Source: Deltaproteobacteria bacterium (GTDB taxonomy: Bacteria > Desulfobacterota > Binatia > HRBIN30). From it: DNA of 40,342 nt. Under the pieces are notes generated by a model. That model made no database searches. It saw only the letters and a program-made list of their open reading frames with translations, and was not told where the DNA came from. Within the stretch, counting starts at the first letter, position 1. Each line of letters opens with the position of its first letter. A program made the position numbers and the translations under genes. Positions 8,227 through 17,153 of the stretch are shown here, in pieces. The stretch covers positions 1 through 40,342 of the forward strand of contig JAGDMS010000004.1 in the NCBI GenBank assembly GCA_017860575.1, written 5' to 3'.

Positions 8227-9936
8227 TCAGACGAGGTCTTCCTGCGTGACGCGCAGGACCTCTTCGATGGTGGTGACGCCCTCGACCACTTTGTCCGCAC
8301 CGTCCTCGCGCAACGTGTTCATCCCGCGCGCCGTCGCGGCGCGACGGATCGTGGCGGCGTCGGCATTCTTCATAACCAGCGCGCGGATTTCGTCGTCGAC
8401 CACGAGCAATTCGTGAATGCCGGTGCGGCCGCGATATCCCGTCCGTTTGCATTGCGGGCAGCCCTCGCCGGGCTTGAAGATGGTCCGGCCGATGAGACGT
8501 TGCGGCGCGATGCCCAATTCCTCCATTTCCTCCCGGCTCGGCTGATAGGACTCCCGACAGGCGATGCAGACCCTGCGGACGAGCCGCTGGGCCATCACGG
8601 CGATCACCGACGACGAGACCAGAAACGGTTCGATGCCCATATCGAGCAGGCGGGTCATGGCGCCGAAGGAGTCATTGGTGTGCAAGGTCGAGAACACCAG
8701 GTGGCCCGTCAACGCGGCCTGAATGGCGATTTCAGCCGTCTCCAAGTCGCGAATTTCGCCGACCATGATGACGTCGGGATCCTGCCGCAGGATGGAGCGT
8801 AAGCCGCTTGCAAAGGTGAGTTCGATCTTCGGGTTGACCTGGATCTGGCCGACACCGTGTAACTGGTATTCGATCGGGTCCTCGATGGTGATGATGTTCT
8901 TGTCGGTCGTGTTGATCTTGGACAGTGCGGCATACAGGGTCGTCGTCTTTCCACTTCCCGTTGGGCCCGTCACCAAGATGATGCCGTGACTCTGCTTGAT
9001 CAGACGACTGACCATCTCGTGTTTGGCGCCGAGGAGACCGAGTTCTTCGAGGTGTAAGACCGTGGTCGCCTTGTCGAGCAGGCGCATGACGACCCGCTCG
9101 CCGAAGGCGGTCGGGACGATGGAGACACGGATGTCGATATCCTTACCGGCCAGGCGGATGCGGATGCGGCCGTCCTGGGGAAGGCGCTTCTCGGCGATGT
9201 TGAGGCCGGCCATGATTTTCACGCGCGAGATGATTACCGGCTGGAAGCGCTTGGGCGGTGACAGAATATCGTACAGGATGCCGTCGATGCGAAAGCGCAC
9301 CGTCAAGGCGCGCTCGAAGGTTTCGATATGAATGTCGCTGGCCCGGTCCTTTGCGGCCTGGAACAAGAGCGAATTGACCAGGCGGATAATCGGCGCCTCG
9401 TCGTCAGATTCGAGGAGATCGCGCGGCTCATCGAGGTCGGTGGCGATCAAATCGAGACGCTCTTCATCGAGGCCGTCCATCAATTCCGACGCGGAGCCCG
9501 ACGCCAGGTCATACACGCGGTTGATCGCATCGATGATGACAGGGCCGGGCGCGACCATTACGCGGATAGGCTTGCGCAGCAGCAGCCGCAGATCATCGAG
9601 CGGTCCCACATTCGCCGGGTCGGCAGTGGCGACCAGGACCGCCTCCGCGTCCTGGGCGACGGGAAGCAACTGGCAGCGCTTGGCGAAGTTGATCGGCAGG
9701 GTATTGATCAGCGGGAGGATGTCGCCGTCCTCGGGGAGGCGCTCATTGAAAGGCAAGCCGAAATACTCGGCGACCGCACGCGCCCACGTGGTGCTGTCGA
9801 TCGCGCCCATTTCCTGAAGCACTTCGCCCAGGCTTTTGCCGTCGCGCTGCTTTTCGCGTGCCTTGTCGAGCGCCTCCGGAGAGACGGCGCCCTGTTCGAG
9901 CAACGAGGCTTCGAGTGATCCCACCGCAAACGTCAT
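8227..9936 (-). CDS. gspE: Type II secretion ATPase GspE
   Basis: 569 residues. An N-terminal T2SSE_N/MshEN-like domain (about 1-150) is followed by the ATPase: Walker A GPTGSGKT (324-331), Asp box TIEDPIEYQL, Walker B DPDVIMVGEIRD (386-397), His box GHLVFSTLHTND, and a zinc-binding tetracysteine motif (C457, C460, C493, C496). This cytoplasmic hexameric motor binds GspL and powers pseudopilus assembly. It starts 8 bp after the gspD stop. Confidence 0.97.
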   Translation of the reverse strand: MTFAVGSLEASLLEQGAVSPEALDKAREKQRDGKSLGEVLQEMGAIDSTTWARAVAEYFGLPFNERLPEDGDILPLINTLPINFAKRCQLLPVAQDAEAVLVATADPANVGPLDDLRLLLRKPIRVMVAPGPVIIDAINRVYDLASGSASELMDGLDEERLDLIATDLDEPRDLLESDDEAPIIRLVNSLLFQAAKDRASDIHIETFERALTVRFRIDGILYDILSPPKRFQPVIISRVKIMAGLNIAEKRLPQDGRIRIRLAGKDIDIRVSIVPTAFGERVVMRLLDKATTVLHLEELGLLGAKHEMVSRLIKQSHGIILVTGPTGSGKTTTLYAALSKINTTDKNIITIEDPIEYQLHGVGQIQVNPKIELTFASGLRSILRQDPDVIMVGEIRDLETAEIAIQAALTGHLVFSTLHTNDSFGAMTRLLDMGIEPFLVSSSVIAVMAQRLVRRVCIACRESYQPSREEMEELGIAPQRLIGRTIFKPGEGCPQCKRTGYRGRTGIHELLVVDDEIRALVMKNADAATIRRAATARGMNTLREDGADKVVEGVTTIEEVLRVTQEDLV

Positions 9937-9944
9937 ATGGGCAG

Positions 9945-12821
9945 TCAGTACGAGCGCGCCCAGTTGGTGGTGCTTAAGGTGGCCGGCTCGCTCGGCTCAC
10001 GCCAGTGCAGGAACGTGGGTGGTGACGCGCTGAGGTGCATGCCCTCTGGGTAGCTCACAAACGCATCCTGGGGTGTTGCGAAGACGTCCAAGCACAGATA
10101 GCTGGCCGCATAGCCGTGGCTCTGGAACTGGTACCCTTCACCCTTGCGAAACAGATCCGCGAGCGGCGAGTTGTTCGGCACCGCCAACGCGAGCAACCCG
10201 TTGCTGCTGCCGAGGCTTGCGGGCGGTGTGCCCGACTCCCAGACACTGGCCAGAAGGACGTATCGGTCGCTCGCCGCCGCAGTCGCGCCGGCCGTCCGAG
10301 ATCCGGCCATGGCGAGCGTGTCTTCATCGGCGCCGCCGGCGGGTTCGGCTGGTGCTGGGGGTGGCGGTGGCACGGGGCCCCGCCGCGGCTGCCGTTGGGC
10401 GTTCGGCTCACGATTTGGAGCCTCCCCCTCCTCAGGTGTCGGCTCGAGCGACGGGCGTGCCTCCCAAGAGGGGCGGTTCAGGGCCTCCCAGGACGGGCCG
10501 CGCATGCCGCGCTCATCAAATGGCTTCTGGATGATGCGCTCGCGCTCGCCGACCGAGACGTTACGCTGTTCGCGTTCGCTACGGATGATGTGCGGCGTGA
10601 GAAAAACCAGGAGATTCGTCTTGCGGTTACGGAAGTTGGTGTAGCGGAAAAAATTGCCGACGAACGGGATGTCACCAAAAAAGGGCACCTTGGTCTGGCT
10701 CTTGTTCTGCACATCGAAAATCAAACCGCCGATCACCACCGTTTGCTTGTCCTTGGCCACCACCGTTGTGGTGGCCGAGCGAATCGTCGTTGTCGGTCCG
10801 AGCCGTGGGTCCGTGGAGATCACGTCCGAGACCTCTTCGAAGATGTCGAGTCGGACGCTGCCGCCCTCGGAGATTTGCGGTGTGATGCGCAGAGTGATGC
10901 CGACGTCGCGCCGATCGATGGACTGAAAGGTGTTGGAAAGGTTGACGTCGGTCGTTGCCACGCTGGCCACAAAGGGCACGTTCTGGCCGGCAACGATTTC
11001 GGCTTCCTGGTTGTCGGTCGTCAATACGGTCGGTGCTGACAGGATGTTGGCGTCCGTGTCTTGCTCGAGCGCCCGCAGCAGTGCCTGCTGCGCCGGGATG
11101 GTGATCCCGTTCACGGTCACCGTTTGATTGCTAGCGGCCGCCAAAACGAGACCGGACAGGTTGGCGGGTTGCAGCAGGCTGTTGATGTCGCCGCTGAGAT
11201 TGGTGCGGGCGATACCGACCCCGTTGTTGAGTTCCGTCACCCCCTGGAATTCAATGCCGAGCTCCCGGGTTTTGTCGAGCGATACTTCGGCGATGATGGC
11301 CTCGACGTAGACTTGTCGGCGCCGGACGTCGAGCTTCTCGATCACGTCCTTCAGTGTCTCGAAATCCTGCGGTGAGGCATCGATGATGAGCGCATTGGTC
11401 GATGGGTCCGCCGAGAGGCGCACGCCGCCCTGGAATTGGCTCTGTTGCTGTCCGGGGGTCGTGGCGCCCCCGGTGACGCTGCCCACGCCTCCCATGGCGC
11501 CCCCCACACCACCGAATGTGCTGCCTCTGCTTCCTCCGATGCTACCCGACGTACCGAATCCCGTTTGGCCGAAGCCGCCATAGCCGCCGCCGAAGGACCC
11601 CGCACCGCCGTAGCCACCCAGGCCACCATAGCCGCCACCACCGTAGCCACCCACACCACCATAGCCGCCGCCATAACGGCTGCTTCCCGACGACCTGCTG
11701 AAGCTGCTCCCGCGCATGCCACCGATACCGCCCATGCGGCCGCCCATGCCGAAGCCGCCAACGCCCCCGCCGCCGCCCCCGCCAATCAATGAGCTCAGTA
11801 CGCCGATCATCTCAAAGGCGTTGGCGTACTTCAGGTAGTAGACGTGGATACGCCCGGTGCCGAGGGGGAGCGGGACATCCAGCCGTGCAATCAGGTCCTT
11901 GATCCGGCGGGTCTCCAGCGGACCGGCCATGAGAATGAGTGTGTTCGTGCGCTCATCGGGAATGATCTTGAAGGAGCGTTCCGGCGTGGTACCGCCCGTG
12001 ATTGCGCCGGCGGCACCCGGGGCTGGTACGCCTGTTGTCCGCGCCGCGCCGCGTCGCAAGCGGGCGTCGGGTGCGGCCCCCGGTTGCGTCGTCGGGGCGC
12101 CGGCGGCGCCGGCCCCGCCCTGCTCACTCAGCACTTGCTGCAGCAGCGCCGCAATGTCCGTGGCAAACGCGTAGTTCAAGCGCACCACCTCGATGCCCTG
12201 TTCGGAGCCTTCGACATCCAGTTGCATGAGGATCTTGGTGAGCCGCTCGGTTTGTGCGGCCGTGTCGATCACGATCAGCGTGTTGGTGGTGCCGTAGGCC
12301 GCCAACAATCCGTCCGGCGATATCAACGGTTGGAGGATGCTGATCATGTTATTGGCGTCCACGTACTTCAGTGGGATCAGGCGGGTGATGTATTCATCCG
12401 TTGCCGCCGGCGCCCCGTTGGGGTTGACGGTGCGAATGGTGTTGCTCTTCGCCTCCTTACTCGGAACGATCTTGATGATCGACCCGGCTGGAACGGTGGT
12501 GAATCCCTTCACTTGCAGAACGGACTGGAAGACAAGGTAGGCTTCGTCGACCGAGATCTTCGACGGGGAGATAATGGTGACCTTGCCCCGCACCTTCTCA
12601 TCGACGATGAAGTTCTTGCCGGTCAACTCGCTGATGAACTTGACGAGGACGGCGAGATCGACATCCTGGAAGTCCATCTGAATCAGACGTTGGCTGTTCT
12701 GCGCGTCCGTGCCGCCTGTTGGCGCCGGGGCGGGTTGGGCGGAGGCCGAAGTCGTCGCGTACCATGAGAATCCCAGCACCATCCAGCTCAGCGCCAGAAG
12801 GCATTTTACCAATTGCCGCAT
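9945..12821 (-). CDS. gspD: Type II secretion outer-membrane secretin GspD, with Gly-rich insertion and C-terminal extension
   Basis: 958 residues, long for the family. Signal peptide 1-28; N0 domain about 45-120 (FQDVDLAVLVKFISELTGKN); N1/N2 about 145-320; N3 about 323-500 interrupted by a 105-residue Gly/Ser/Tyr-rich loop (347-452); secretin barrel about 500-745 (VYVEAIIAEVSLD, VPFFGDIPFVGNFFR, LLVFLTPHII). Residues 746-958 are extra: a charged and proline-rich linker, then a ~100-residue compact tail (RYVLLASVWESG... FLHWRE) with no recognised domain, in the position of the pilotin-binding S-domain. The product forms the outer-membrane channel. Confidence 0.96.
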   Translation of the reverse strand: MRQLVKCLLALSWMVLGFSWYATTSASAQPAPAPTGGTDAQNSQRLIQMDFQDVDLAVLVKFISELTGKNFIVDEKVRGKVTIISPSKISVDEAYLVFQSVLQVKGFTTVPAGSIIKIVPSKEAKSNTIRTVNPNGAPAATDEYITRLIPLKYVDANNMISILQPLISPDGLLAAYGTTNTLIVIDTAAQTERLTKILMQLDVEGSEQGIEVVRLNYAFATDIAALLQQVLSEQGGAGAAGAPTTQPGAAPDARLRRGAARTTGVPAPGAAGAITGGTTPERSFKIIPDERTNTLILMAGPLETRRIKDLIARLDVPLPLGTGRIHVYYLKYANAFEMIGVLSSLIGGGGGGGVGGFGMGGRMGGIGGMRGSSFSRSSGSSRYGGGYGGVGGYGGGGYGGLGGYGGAGSFGGGYGGFGQTGFGTSGSIGGSRGSTFGGVGGAMGGVGSVTGGATTPGQQQSQFQGGVRLSADPSTNALIIDASPQDFETLKDVIEKLDVRRRQVYVEAIIAEVSLDKTRELGIEFQGVTELNNGVGIARTNLSGDINSLLQPANLSGLVLAAASNQTVTVNGITIPAQQALLRALEQDTDANILSAPTVLTTDNQEAEIVAGQNVPFVASVATTDVNLSNTFQSIDRRDVGITLRITPQISEGGSVRLDIFEEVSDVISTDPRLGPTTTIRSATTTVVAKDKQTVVIGGLIFDVQNKSQTKVPFFGDIPFVGNFFRYTNFRNRKTNLLVFLTPHIIRSEREQRNVSVGERERIIQKPFDERGMRGPSWEALNRPSWEARPSLEPTPEEGEAPNREPNAQRQPRRGPVPPPPPAPAEPAGGADEDTLAMAGSRTAGATAAASDRYVLLASVWESGTPPASLGSSNGLLALAVPNNSPLADLFRKGEGYQFQSHGYAASYLCLDVFATPQDAFVSYPEGMHLSASPPTFLHWREPSEPATLSTTNWARSY
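11466..11783 (-). repeat. Low-complexity Gly-rich coding repeat inside gspD
   Basis: About 318 bp encoding GGYGG/GGVGG/GGLGG-type motifs, residues 347-452 of GspD. It falls within the N3 domain, where secretins often carry a flexible insertion. The repeated GGC/GGT codons create many spurious overlapping ORFs on the other strand. Confidence 0.75.
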
Positions 12822-12845
12822 GCCACCCCTCTCCGATCGCGAGAC

Positions 12846-13742
12846 TCACCTGCCGATGTTGTACTGCAGGTTGACCAATTCCTTGTTCCGCAAAACTTGC
12901 ACGTTCAGTTGCTGCGCGCTGCGCAACTCCTGCAACAGAGCGAGCGCACGGGTCGGGTCATTGATCTGGGAGCCATTGATGCTCTGGATGATGTCGCCGT
13001 TGCGCAGGCCGATGTTGTCGAAAAGACTGTTCTGACGAATGGCGAAGAGGCGGAAGCCGGTCGACTGCCCCCCTTCGAAGTGCGGCACCGCGCGAATCTG
13101 GGTGAACAGCTGACTCATGTTGTCGAGGGCCGAGTCCACCTCGCTCCGATCGATGTTGTACTGCGTGTCGCTGACCTGTCGGATGTGCGGATTCCCGGAC
13201 GGGCTGGCTGCCGCCGCGGCGGGACCGGAGGGCGCCGCGACTGGCGCGGGGCGCGCGATGGCCGGACCGCCCTGCGAGGCGGCCAGTTCCAACACCTCGT
13301 CCCGCCCGTCGCGCTCCAGGATGATGCGATCCCATTCGACGGCCTTGATGGTGACATTGCCCGCCATCTTATCGTTCACCCGGTAGAGTTCCTGCTTGTG
13401 GCTGGTCAAGTCTTCGATGATGCAGTACGAGGGCCGGCCATCCGAATGGATGGCCACCCCCCAGAGCTTGAGCTTGAGTTCCGTGGGTTTTGGTGGCTCG
13501 GCTGATTTCTCCGGCTCCGGTTTTACCGAATTGAAAATGTCGCGGTTGTGGATGGCGGCGTAATAGGAGGCCGGACGGCGAGGGCCGTGTTCGATCGGTG
13601 GCGGCGGTTGGCTGAGGTGCACTTGGGGCAGCGGCGTCAACCGCGCCGCAGCCGCGGTGCTTACGGTGGACGCGCCCCAGTACGCGATCAACCCCAGCAG
13701 AACGAGATTGACCCAAAGCAGATGTCGCGGTGAGATCTTCAT
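12846..13742 (-). CDS. gspC: Type II secretion inner-membrane protein GspC
   Basis: 298 residues. Membrane helix at about 9-24 (LLWVNLVLLGLIAYWG), a homology region (about 110-170, LKLWGVAIHSDGRPSYCIIED) that contacts the N0 domain of GspD, a Pro/Ala linker, and a C-terminal PDZ domain (about 215-298, GFRLFAIRQNSLFDNIGLRN...GDIIQSING). First gene of the gsp operon, 24 bp before gspD. It links the inner-membrane platform to the secretin and probably helps choose substrates. Confidence 0.92.
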   Translation of the reverse strand: MKISPRHLLWVNLVLLGLIAYWGASTVSTAAAARLTPLPQVHLSQPPPPIEHGPRRPASYYAAIHNRDIFNSVKPEPEKSAEPPKPTELKLKLWGVAIHSDGRPSYCIIEDLTSHKQELYRVNDKMAGNVTIKAVEWDRIILERDGRDEVLELAASQGGPAIARPAPVAAPSGPAAAAASPSGNPHIRQVSDTQYNIDRSEVDSALDNMSQLFTQIRAVPHFEGGQSTGFRLFAIRQNSLFDNIGLRNGDIIQSINGSQINDPTRALALLQELRSAQQLNVQVLRNKELVNLQYNIGR

Positions 13743-13756
13743 GCAGGGCCGAGGCT

Positions 13757-13786
13757 TCTATAGTCGAAAAATCCTGACGAATTCAA
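13757..13786 (-). promoter_or_regulatory. Candidate sigma70-type promoter of the gsp operon
   Basis: On the minus strand TTGAAT is followed after 18 nt by TATAGA, ending 14 nt before the gspC ATG. Each box matches the consensus imperfectly, and the resulting leader would be only about 8 nt, with no clear ribosome binding site, so this is a candidate only. Confidence 0.35.
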
Positions 13787-13802
13787 GCATTGGGTTGCGA
13801 GG

Positions 13803-13831
13803 TTGACACACCACAACCCCCTGGGTACCCT
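13803..13831 (+). promoter_or_regulatory. Candidate sigma70-type promoter of the Fe-S/heme gene cluster
   Basis: A perfect TTGACA box, 17-nt spacer and TACCCT lie 74 nt before the ATG of the IscA-like gene. The ORF track uses the TTG of this box as a start codon; the promoter reading fits better because the real start at 13905 has its own ribosome binding site. Confidence 0.45.
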
Positions 13832-13904
13832 TACAGACGAACAAGGTTTCAGAAGCTTCAAGGCGCGAACACCTGATCTTCGATCACAGAAGAAGGATAC
13901 CAGT

Positions 13905-14285
13905 ATGCAGGAGATTGCGAGCCCGGACACTACGGGGGCTGGTGCGGCGTCGTCAGGGCCCGTGCTGAGTCTAACCGAGGCGGCTGCGGAGATGGTGAAA
14001 GTCGCGATGCAACGCGAGGGGTTGGTCGGTCATGCCCTGCGCATCTCGGTCGTAGGCGGGGGCTGCTCCGGGTTGCAGTACAGTCTGAATTTCGACGACA
14101 GCACGCGTCCGGACGATTCCGTGGTGGAGCAACACGGGGTCCGGTTGGTGGTGGATGCGACCAGTGCGCCATACCTGGCGGGCACGACGATCGACTACGT
14201 CAAGGGATTGCACGGCGCGGGCTTCAAATTTGTCAACCCCAAGGCCGCGCGCACCTGCGGTTGCGGCTCCTCATTTTCCACCTGA
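13905..14285 (+). CDS. HesB/IscA-family iron-sulfur cluster assembly protein
   Basis: 126 residues from the ATG at 13905, with AAGGA 7 nt upstream; the longer track ORF uses a TTG that lies in a promoter-like box. A variable 20-residue leader precedes the A-type carrier domain. The three conserved cysteines are present: C54 in GGGCSGLQY and C118/C120 in TCGCGSSF. These proteins carry Fe-S clusters to apo-enzymes. It could be called ErpA or IscA; the sequence alone does not decide. It heads the plus-strand cluster, divergent from gspC. Confidence 0.92.
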   Translation: MQEIASPDTTGAGAASSGPVLSLTEAAAEMVKVAMQREGLVGHALRISVVGGGCSGLQYSLNFDDSTRPDDSVVEQHGVRLVVDATSAPYLAGTTIDYVKGLHGAGFKFVNPKAARTCGCGSSFST

Positions 14286-14373
14286 TTGGGATCCGCTGCC
14301 GCCAGAAAGCCGGCCGGTCGTCCAGATCTGAGGCGTCGTTGGTACGGGCGTGACGGACAGGCGCACTGCCGAG

Positions 14374-15039
14374 ATGAAATATTACCCCGTATTCCTACGG
14401 GTGGTGGGCCGACCGTGTGTCGTCATTGGCGGTGGGAGTGTTGCGCAGCACAAGGTGGAGGCCCTGATGCGCGCGGGGGCACAGGTGTCGGTGATCAGCC
14501 CCACGCTGACGGCGCGCCTCGCGGCCCGGGCGGCGGCGCGGCAAATCGTGCATGAGCGCCGCTGCTATGCCAAAGGGGATCTGCGCGGGTGCGTCTTGGC
14601 GTATGCGGCGACCGACGATGCGCACGTGCAACAGCAGGTAGCAGCCGAGGCGCGTGAAGCGGGCGTGTTGCTGAACGTGGTCGACCGCCCAGACCGCAGT
14701 GACTTCATCACGCCTGCGATCGTCGAACGGGGGGATCTCGTTGTCGCGGTTTCGACGGGTGGCGCGAGCCCGGCGCTGGCCAAGCGTATCCGCCACGATC
14801 TCGAAGGCACCTTCGGTGCGGAGTACGAGTTCGCCTTGCACTTGTTTCGACGCCTGCGCACCGAACTCACGGCGCAGCGGCGATCGCCGGCGGAGCGGCG
14901 GCGTATTTTCTCGGCGCTGGCAAATTCAGCCTTGCTCGACTATCTACGGTTGGGCCAAACGCAGGCAGTGAATCGGTTATTGGCCGAAACGGCGGGCGGC
15001 GGGATTTCGCTGACCGCGTTGGGTATGGAGCTGAACTGA
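14374..15039 (+). CDS. Precorrin-2 dehydrogenase / sirohydrochlorin ferrochelatase (Met8/CysG N-terminal type)
   Basis: 221 residues starting MKYYPVFLRV, the usual start of the family; a GTG at 14350 is an alternative that adds eight residues. Rossmann motif VVIGGGSVAQHKVEAL, then the conserved NVVDRPDRSDFITPAIVERGDLVVAVSTGGASPALAK segment. It oxidises precorrin-2 with NAD+ to sirohydrochlorin and may insert iron to give siroheme. It lacks the CysG methyltransferase half, which the cobA-hemD fusion downstream supplies. Three bases separate it from the next gene. Confidence 0.92.
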   Translation: MKYYPVFLRVVGRPCVVIGGGSVAQHKVEALMRAGAQVSVISPTLTARLAARAAARQIVHERRCYAKGDLRGCVLAYAATDDAHVQQQVAAEAREAGVLLNVVDRPDRSDFITPAIVERGDLVVAVSTGGASPALAKRIRHDLEGTFGAEYEFALHLFRRLRTELTAQRRSPAERRRIFSALANSALLDYLRLGQTQAVNRLLAETAGGGISLTALGMELN

Positions 15040-15042
15040 GCG

Positions 15043-15873
15043 ATGAGTAATGTTCTCCTGGCGCATGCGCTGGCGTTCTACCTGCTGAGTACGATTACGG
15101 GGGTCGCGCACCTGGTCACCGGGCAGGACGCCATGCGGCGCTGGGCCTTCGCCTTGCTCGCCTGCGCCCTTGGCGTGCATGCCGGGGCCTTGGCGGTTCG
15201 GGCGGTGATGATGGGCTATGAGGCCGTCGCGACCTTCCAGGATGAGTTATCCTTCATCGCGTGCATCATGGTCGGGACCTACGTGCTGATGGCGGTGGTG
15301 CTGGTGCCGCGGGCTGATTTGACGGTGGTGGGGGTCCTGGTGACGCCGCTGGCGTTTCTGTTTACCCTGTCCGCATATGCGTTCAATAGTTCGACGGCTG
15401 CGCTGCCCCCGCAATTGCAGAACGTGTGGCTGCCGGTGCACGTCGCGCCCGCGTTCCTCGGCTACGCGATTTTCGCCCTCGCGTTCTGCCTGAGCGTCAT
15501 TTACTTGTTGCAGGAACGGCAGCTCAAGGCCAAGCGCAAGAGCAATTTGTTCCGCCGCCTGCCATCGCTGGAGACACTTGACCAGCTCAATCACCGCTTC
15601 GTGAGCTGGGGATTCGCGCTGTTTACCGTCGGCATCATCACCGGGACGCTGCTGGCGAAGGAGACCTGGGGGGCGTTGTGGTCGTGGCAGCCGGTGGAAC
15701 TGGCGTCCGCGATCACCTGGGTGTTGTACGCGCTGCTGGTGCACGCGCGCCACACCGGTTGGCGCGGGCGGAAGGCCGCCACATTGACCGTGGTCAGCTT
15801 CGTGGTGCTGGTGGTGTCGTTCCTGAGCGTCAACCTGCTGTTTCCAGGGAAACACTCGGGGTCGTTCGACTGA
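15043..15873 (+). CDS. CcsA/HemX-like cytochrome c assembly membrane protein
   Basis: 276 residues with about eight membrane helices. The conserved core has a His in WLPVHVAPAFLGYA and the tryptophan-rich WGALWSWQPVELASAITWV segment equivalent to the WWD-type heme-handling region of CcsA/CcmC proteins, here with Gln-Pro in place of the usual Asp-Pro. Its stop overlaps hemA by one base (TGATG). In this position it corresponds to HemX, which in Bacillus controls HemA levels; whether it acts in heme delivery or HemA regulation here is open. Confidence 0.88.
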   Translation: MSNVLLAHALAFYLLSTITGVAHLVTGQDAMRRWAFALLACALGVHAGALAVRAVMMGYEAVATFQDELSFIACIMVGTYVLMAVVLVPRADLTVVGVLVTPLAFLFTLSAYAFNSSTAALPPQLQNVWLPVHVAPAFLGYAIFALAFCLSVIYLLQERQLKAKRKSNLFRRLPSLETLDQLNHRFVSWGFALFTVGIITGTLLAKETWGALWSWQPVELASAITWVLYALLVHARHTGWRGRKAATLTVVSFVVLVVSFLSVNLLFPGKHSGSFD

Positions 15874-17153
15874 TGCAACGGGAAGTCCTTATCGTCGGCG
15901 TCAACCACCGCAAAGCGCCGGTGGAGGTGCGCGAACGGCTGAGCTTTGCGGACGGGCGGCTGCAGGAGGGATTGCGGACGCTGCTGACGCTCCGGCCCAT
16001 TGACGAAGGCGTGATCATCTCGACGTGCAATCGCGTCGAGATCGTGGCGGCCACGGTCGATGGGGACGACGCAGTGGAGGCGTTGACGGATTTTCTCACG
16101 TCCGGCGACCGGATCGCCCGTGGGCAGTTGGCGGAGCACCTGTCCGTGTATCGGGGGCGTGAAGCGGTCCGCCATCTGTTTCGTGTAGCGGCCAGCCTCG
16201 ATTCCATGGTGGTTGGGGAACCGCAGATTCTGGGTCAGCTGAAGGATTCGTACAGTCACGCGGCAAGTGAGGGCAGCGCGGGGACGGTGCTGCACCGTTG
16301 CTTTCACAAGTCGTTCAGCGTGGCCAAGCGGGTACGCAGTGAGACGGGCGTGGCGGGCAAGGCGGTGTCGGTGAGCTCGGCGGCCGTCGAACTGGCGACG
16401 AAGATCTTCGACCGCTTTGACGACAAGACGGCGCTGCTTTTGGGCGCGGGAACGATGAGCGAGTTGGCAGCGCGCCACCTGCTCGCGCACGGGGTCAGCC
16501 GCCTGATGGTGGCTAACCGCACGTTCGAGCGTGCCGTGGAGCTGGCACACGAGTTTCAGGGCACTCCGGTGCCGTTCGAGGAGTTCTCCCGCTATCTGTC
16601 GATGGCCGACATGGTCATCGGTTCCACCGCCGCCGATGGGTACGTGTTGACACGCGACCGCATGCAAGAAGTCCTGCGTGCGCGCCGCTACCGGCCGATC
16701 TTCCTCATCGACATGAGCGTTCCCCGCAACTTCGATCCGTCGATCAACGAACTCGACAATGCCTACCTCTATGACATCGACGATCTGGGGGAGGTCGCCC
16801 AGGTCAACCGTGAAGAGCGGGGTCGCGAGGCCGAGAAGGCGGAATCCATCGTCGACGCCGAGGTGGAGACCTTCTGGAAGTGGCTCGCCGCGCTCGAGGC
16901 CGTGCCGACGATCGTCGCATTGCGGGAGAAGATGGACGCCATTCGCAAGGGGGAACTGGAGAAGACGCTGGCGACCTTGCGCGATTTGGCGCCGCGGGAA
17001 CGCGAGGCGCTCGAGGCGATGACGGCGGCGATCGTGAACAAGATCCTACACGGACCGATAACCCATCTAAAACAGCACCATCGAGAGCACGAAGCCTTTT
17101 ACGTGGCCGCCGCCCGTCAGCTCTTCGATCTGCAGGAGCCGGAGAACCAGTGA
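15873..17153 (+). CDS. hemA: Glutamyl-tRNA reductase
   Basis: 426 residues from the ATG at 15873; the longer track ORF runs back through the ccsA-like gene. Catalytic Cys52 in ISTCNRVEI, GEPQILGQLKDSY, NADPH-binding LLLGAGTMSELAARHL (188-203) and a C-terminal helical dimerisation domain. It reduces Glu-tRNA to glutamate-1-semialdehyde, the committed step of C5-pathway tetrapyrrole synthesis. The 4-bp GTGA overlap with hemC indicates coupling. Confidence 0.97.
   Translation: MQREVLIVGVNHRKAPVEVRERLSFADGRLQEGLRTLLTLRPIDEGVIISTCNRVEIVAATVDGDDAVEALTDFLTSGDRIARGQLAEHLSVYRGREAVRHLFRVAASLDSMVVGEPQILGQLKDSYSHAASEGSAGTVLHRCFHKSFSVAKRVRSETGVAGKAVSVSSAAVELATKIFDRFDDKTALLLGAGTMSELAARHLLAHGVSRLMVANRTFERAVELAHEFQGTPVPFEEFSRYLSMADMVIGSTAADGYVLTRDRMQEVLRARRYRPIFLIDMSVPRNFDPSINELDNAYLYDIDDLGEVAQVNREERGREAEKAESIVDAEVETFWKWLAALEAVPTIVALREKMDAIRKGELEKTLATLRDLAPREREALEAMTAAIVNKILHGPITHLKQHHREHEAFYVAAARQLFDLQEPENQ

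Noticed and set aside
13803-13904. TTG upstream start for the IscA-like gene
   Set aside because: The TTG is part of a TTGACA promoter-like box, and the extra residues do not resemble the family; ATG 13905 has AAGGA.
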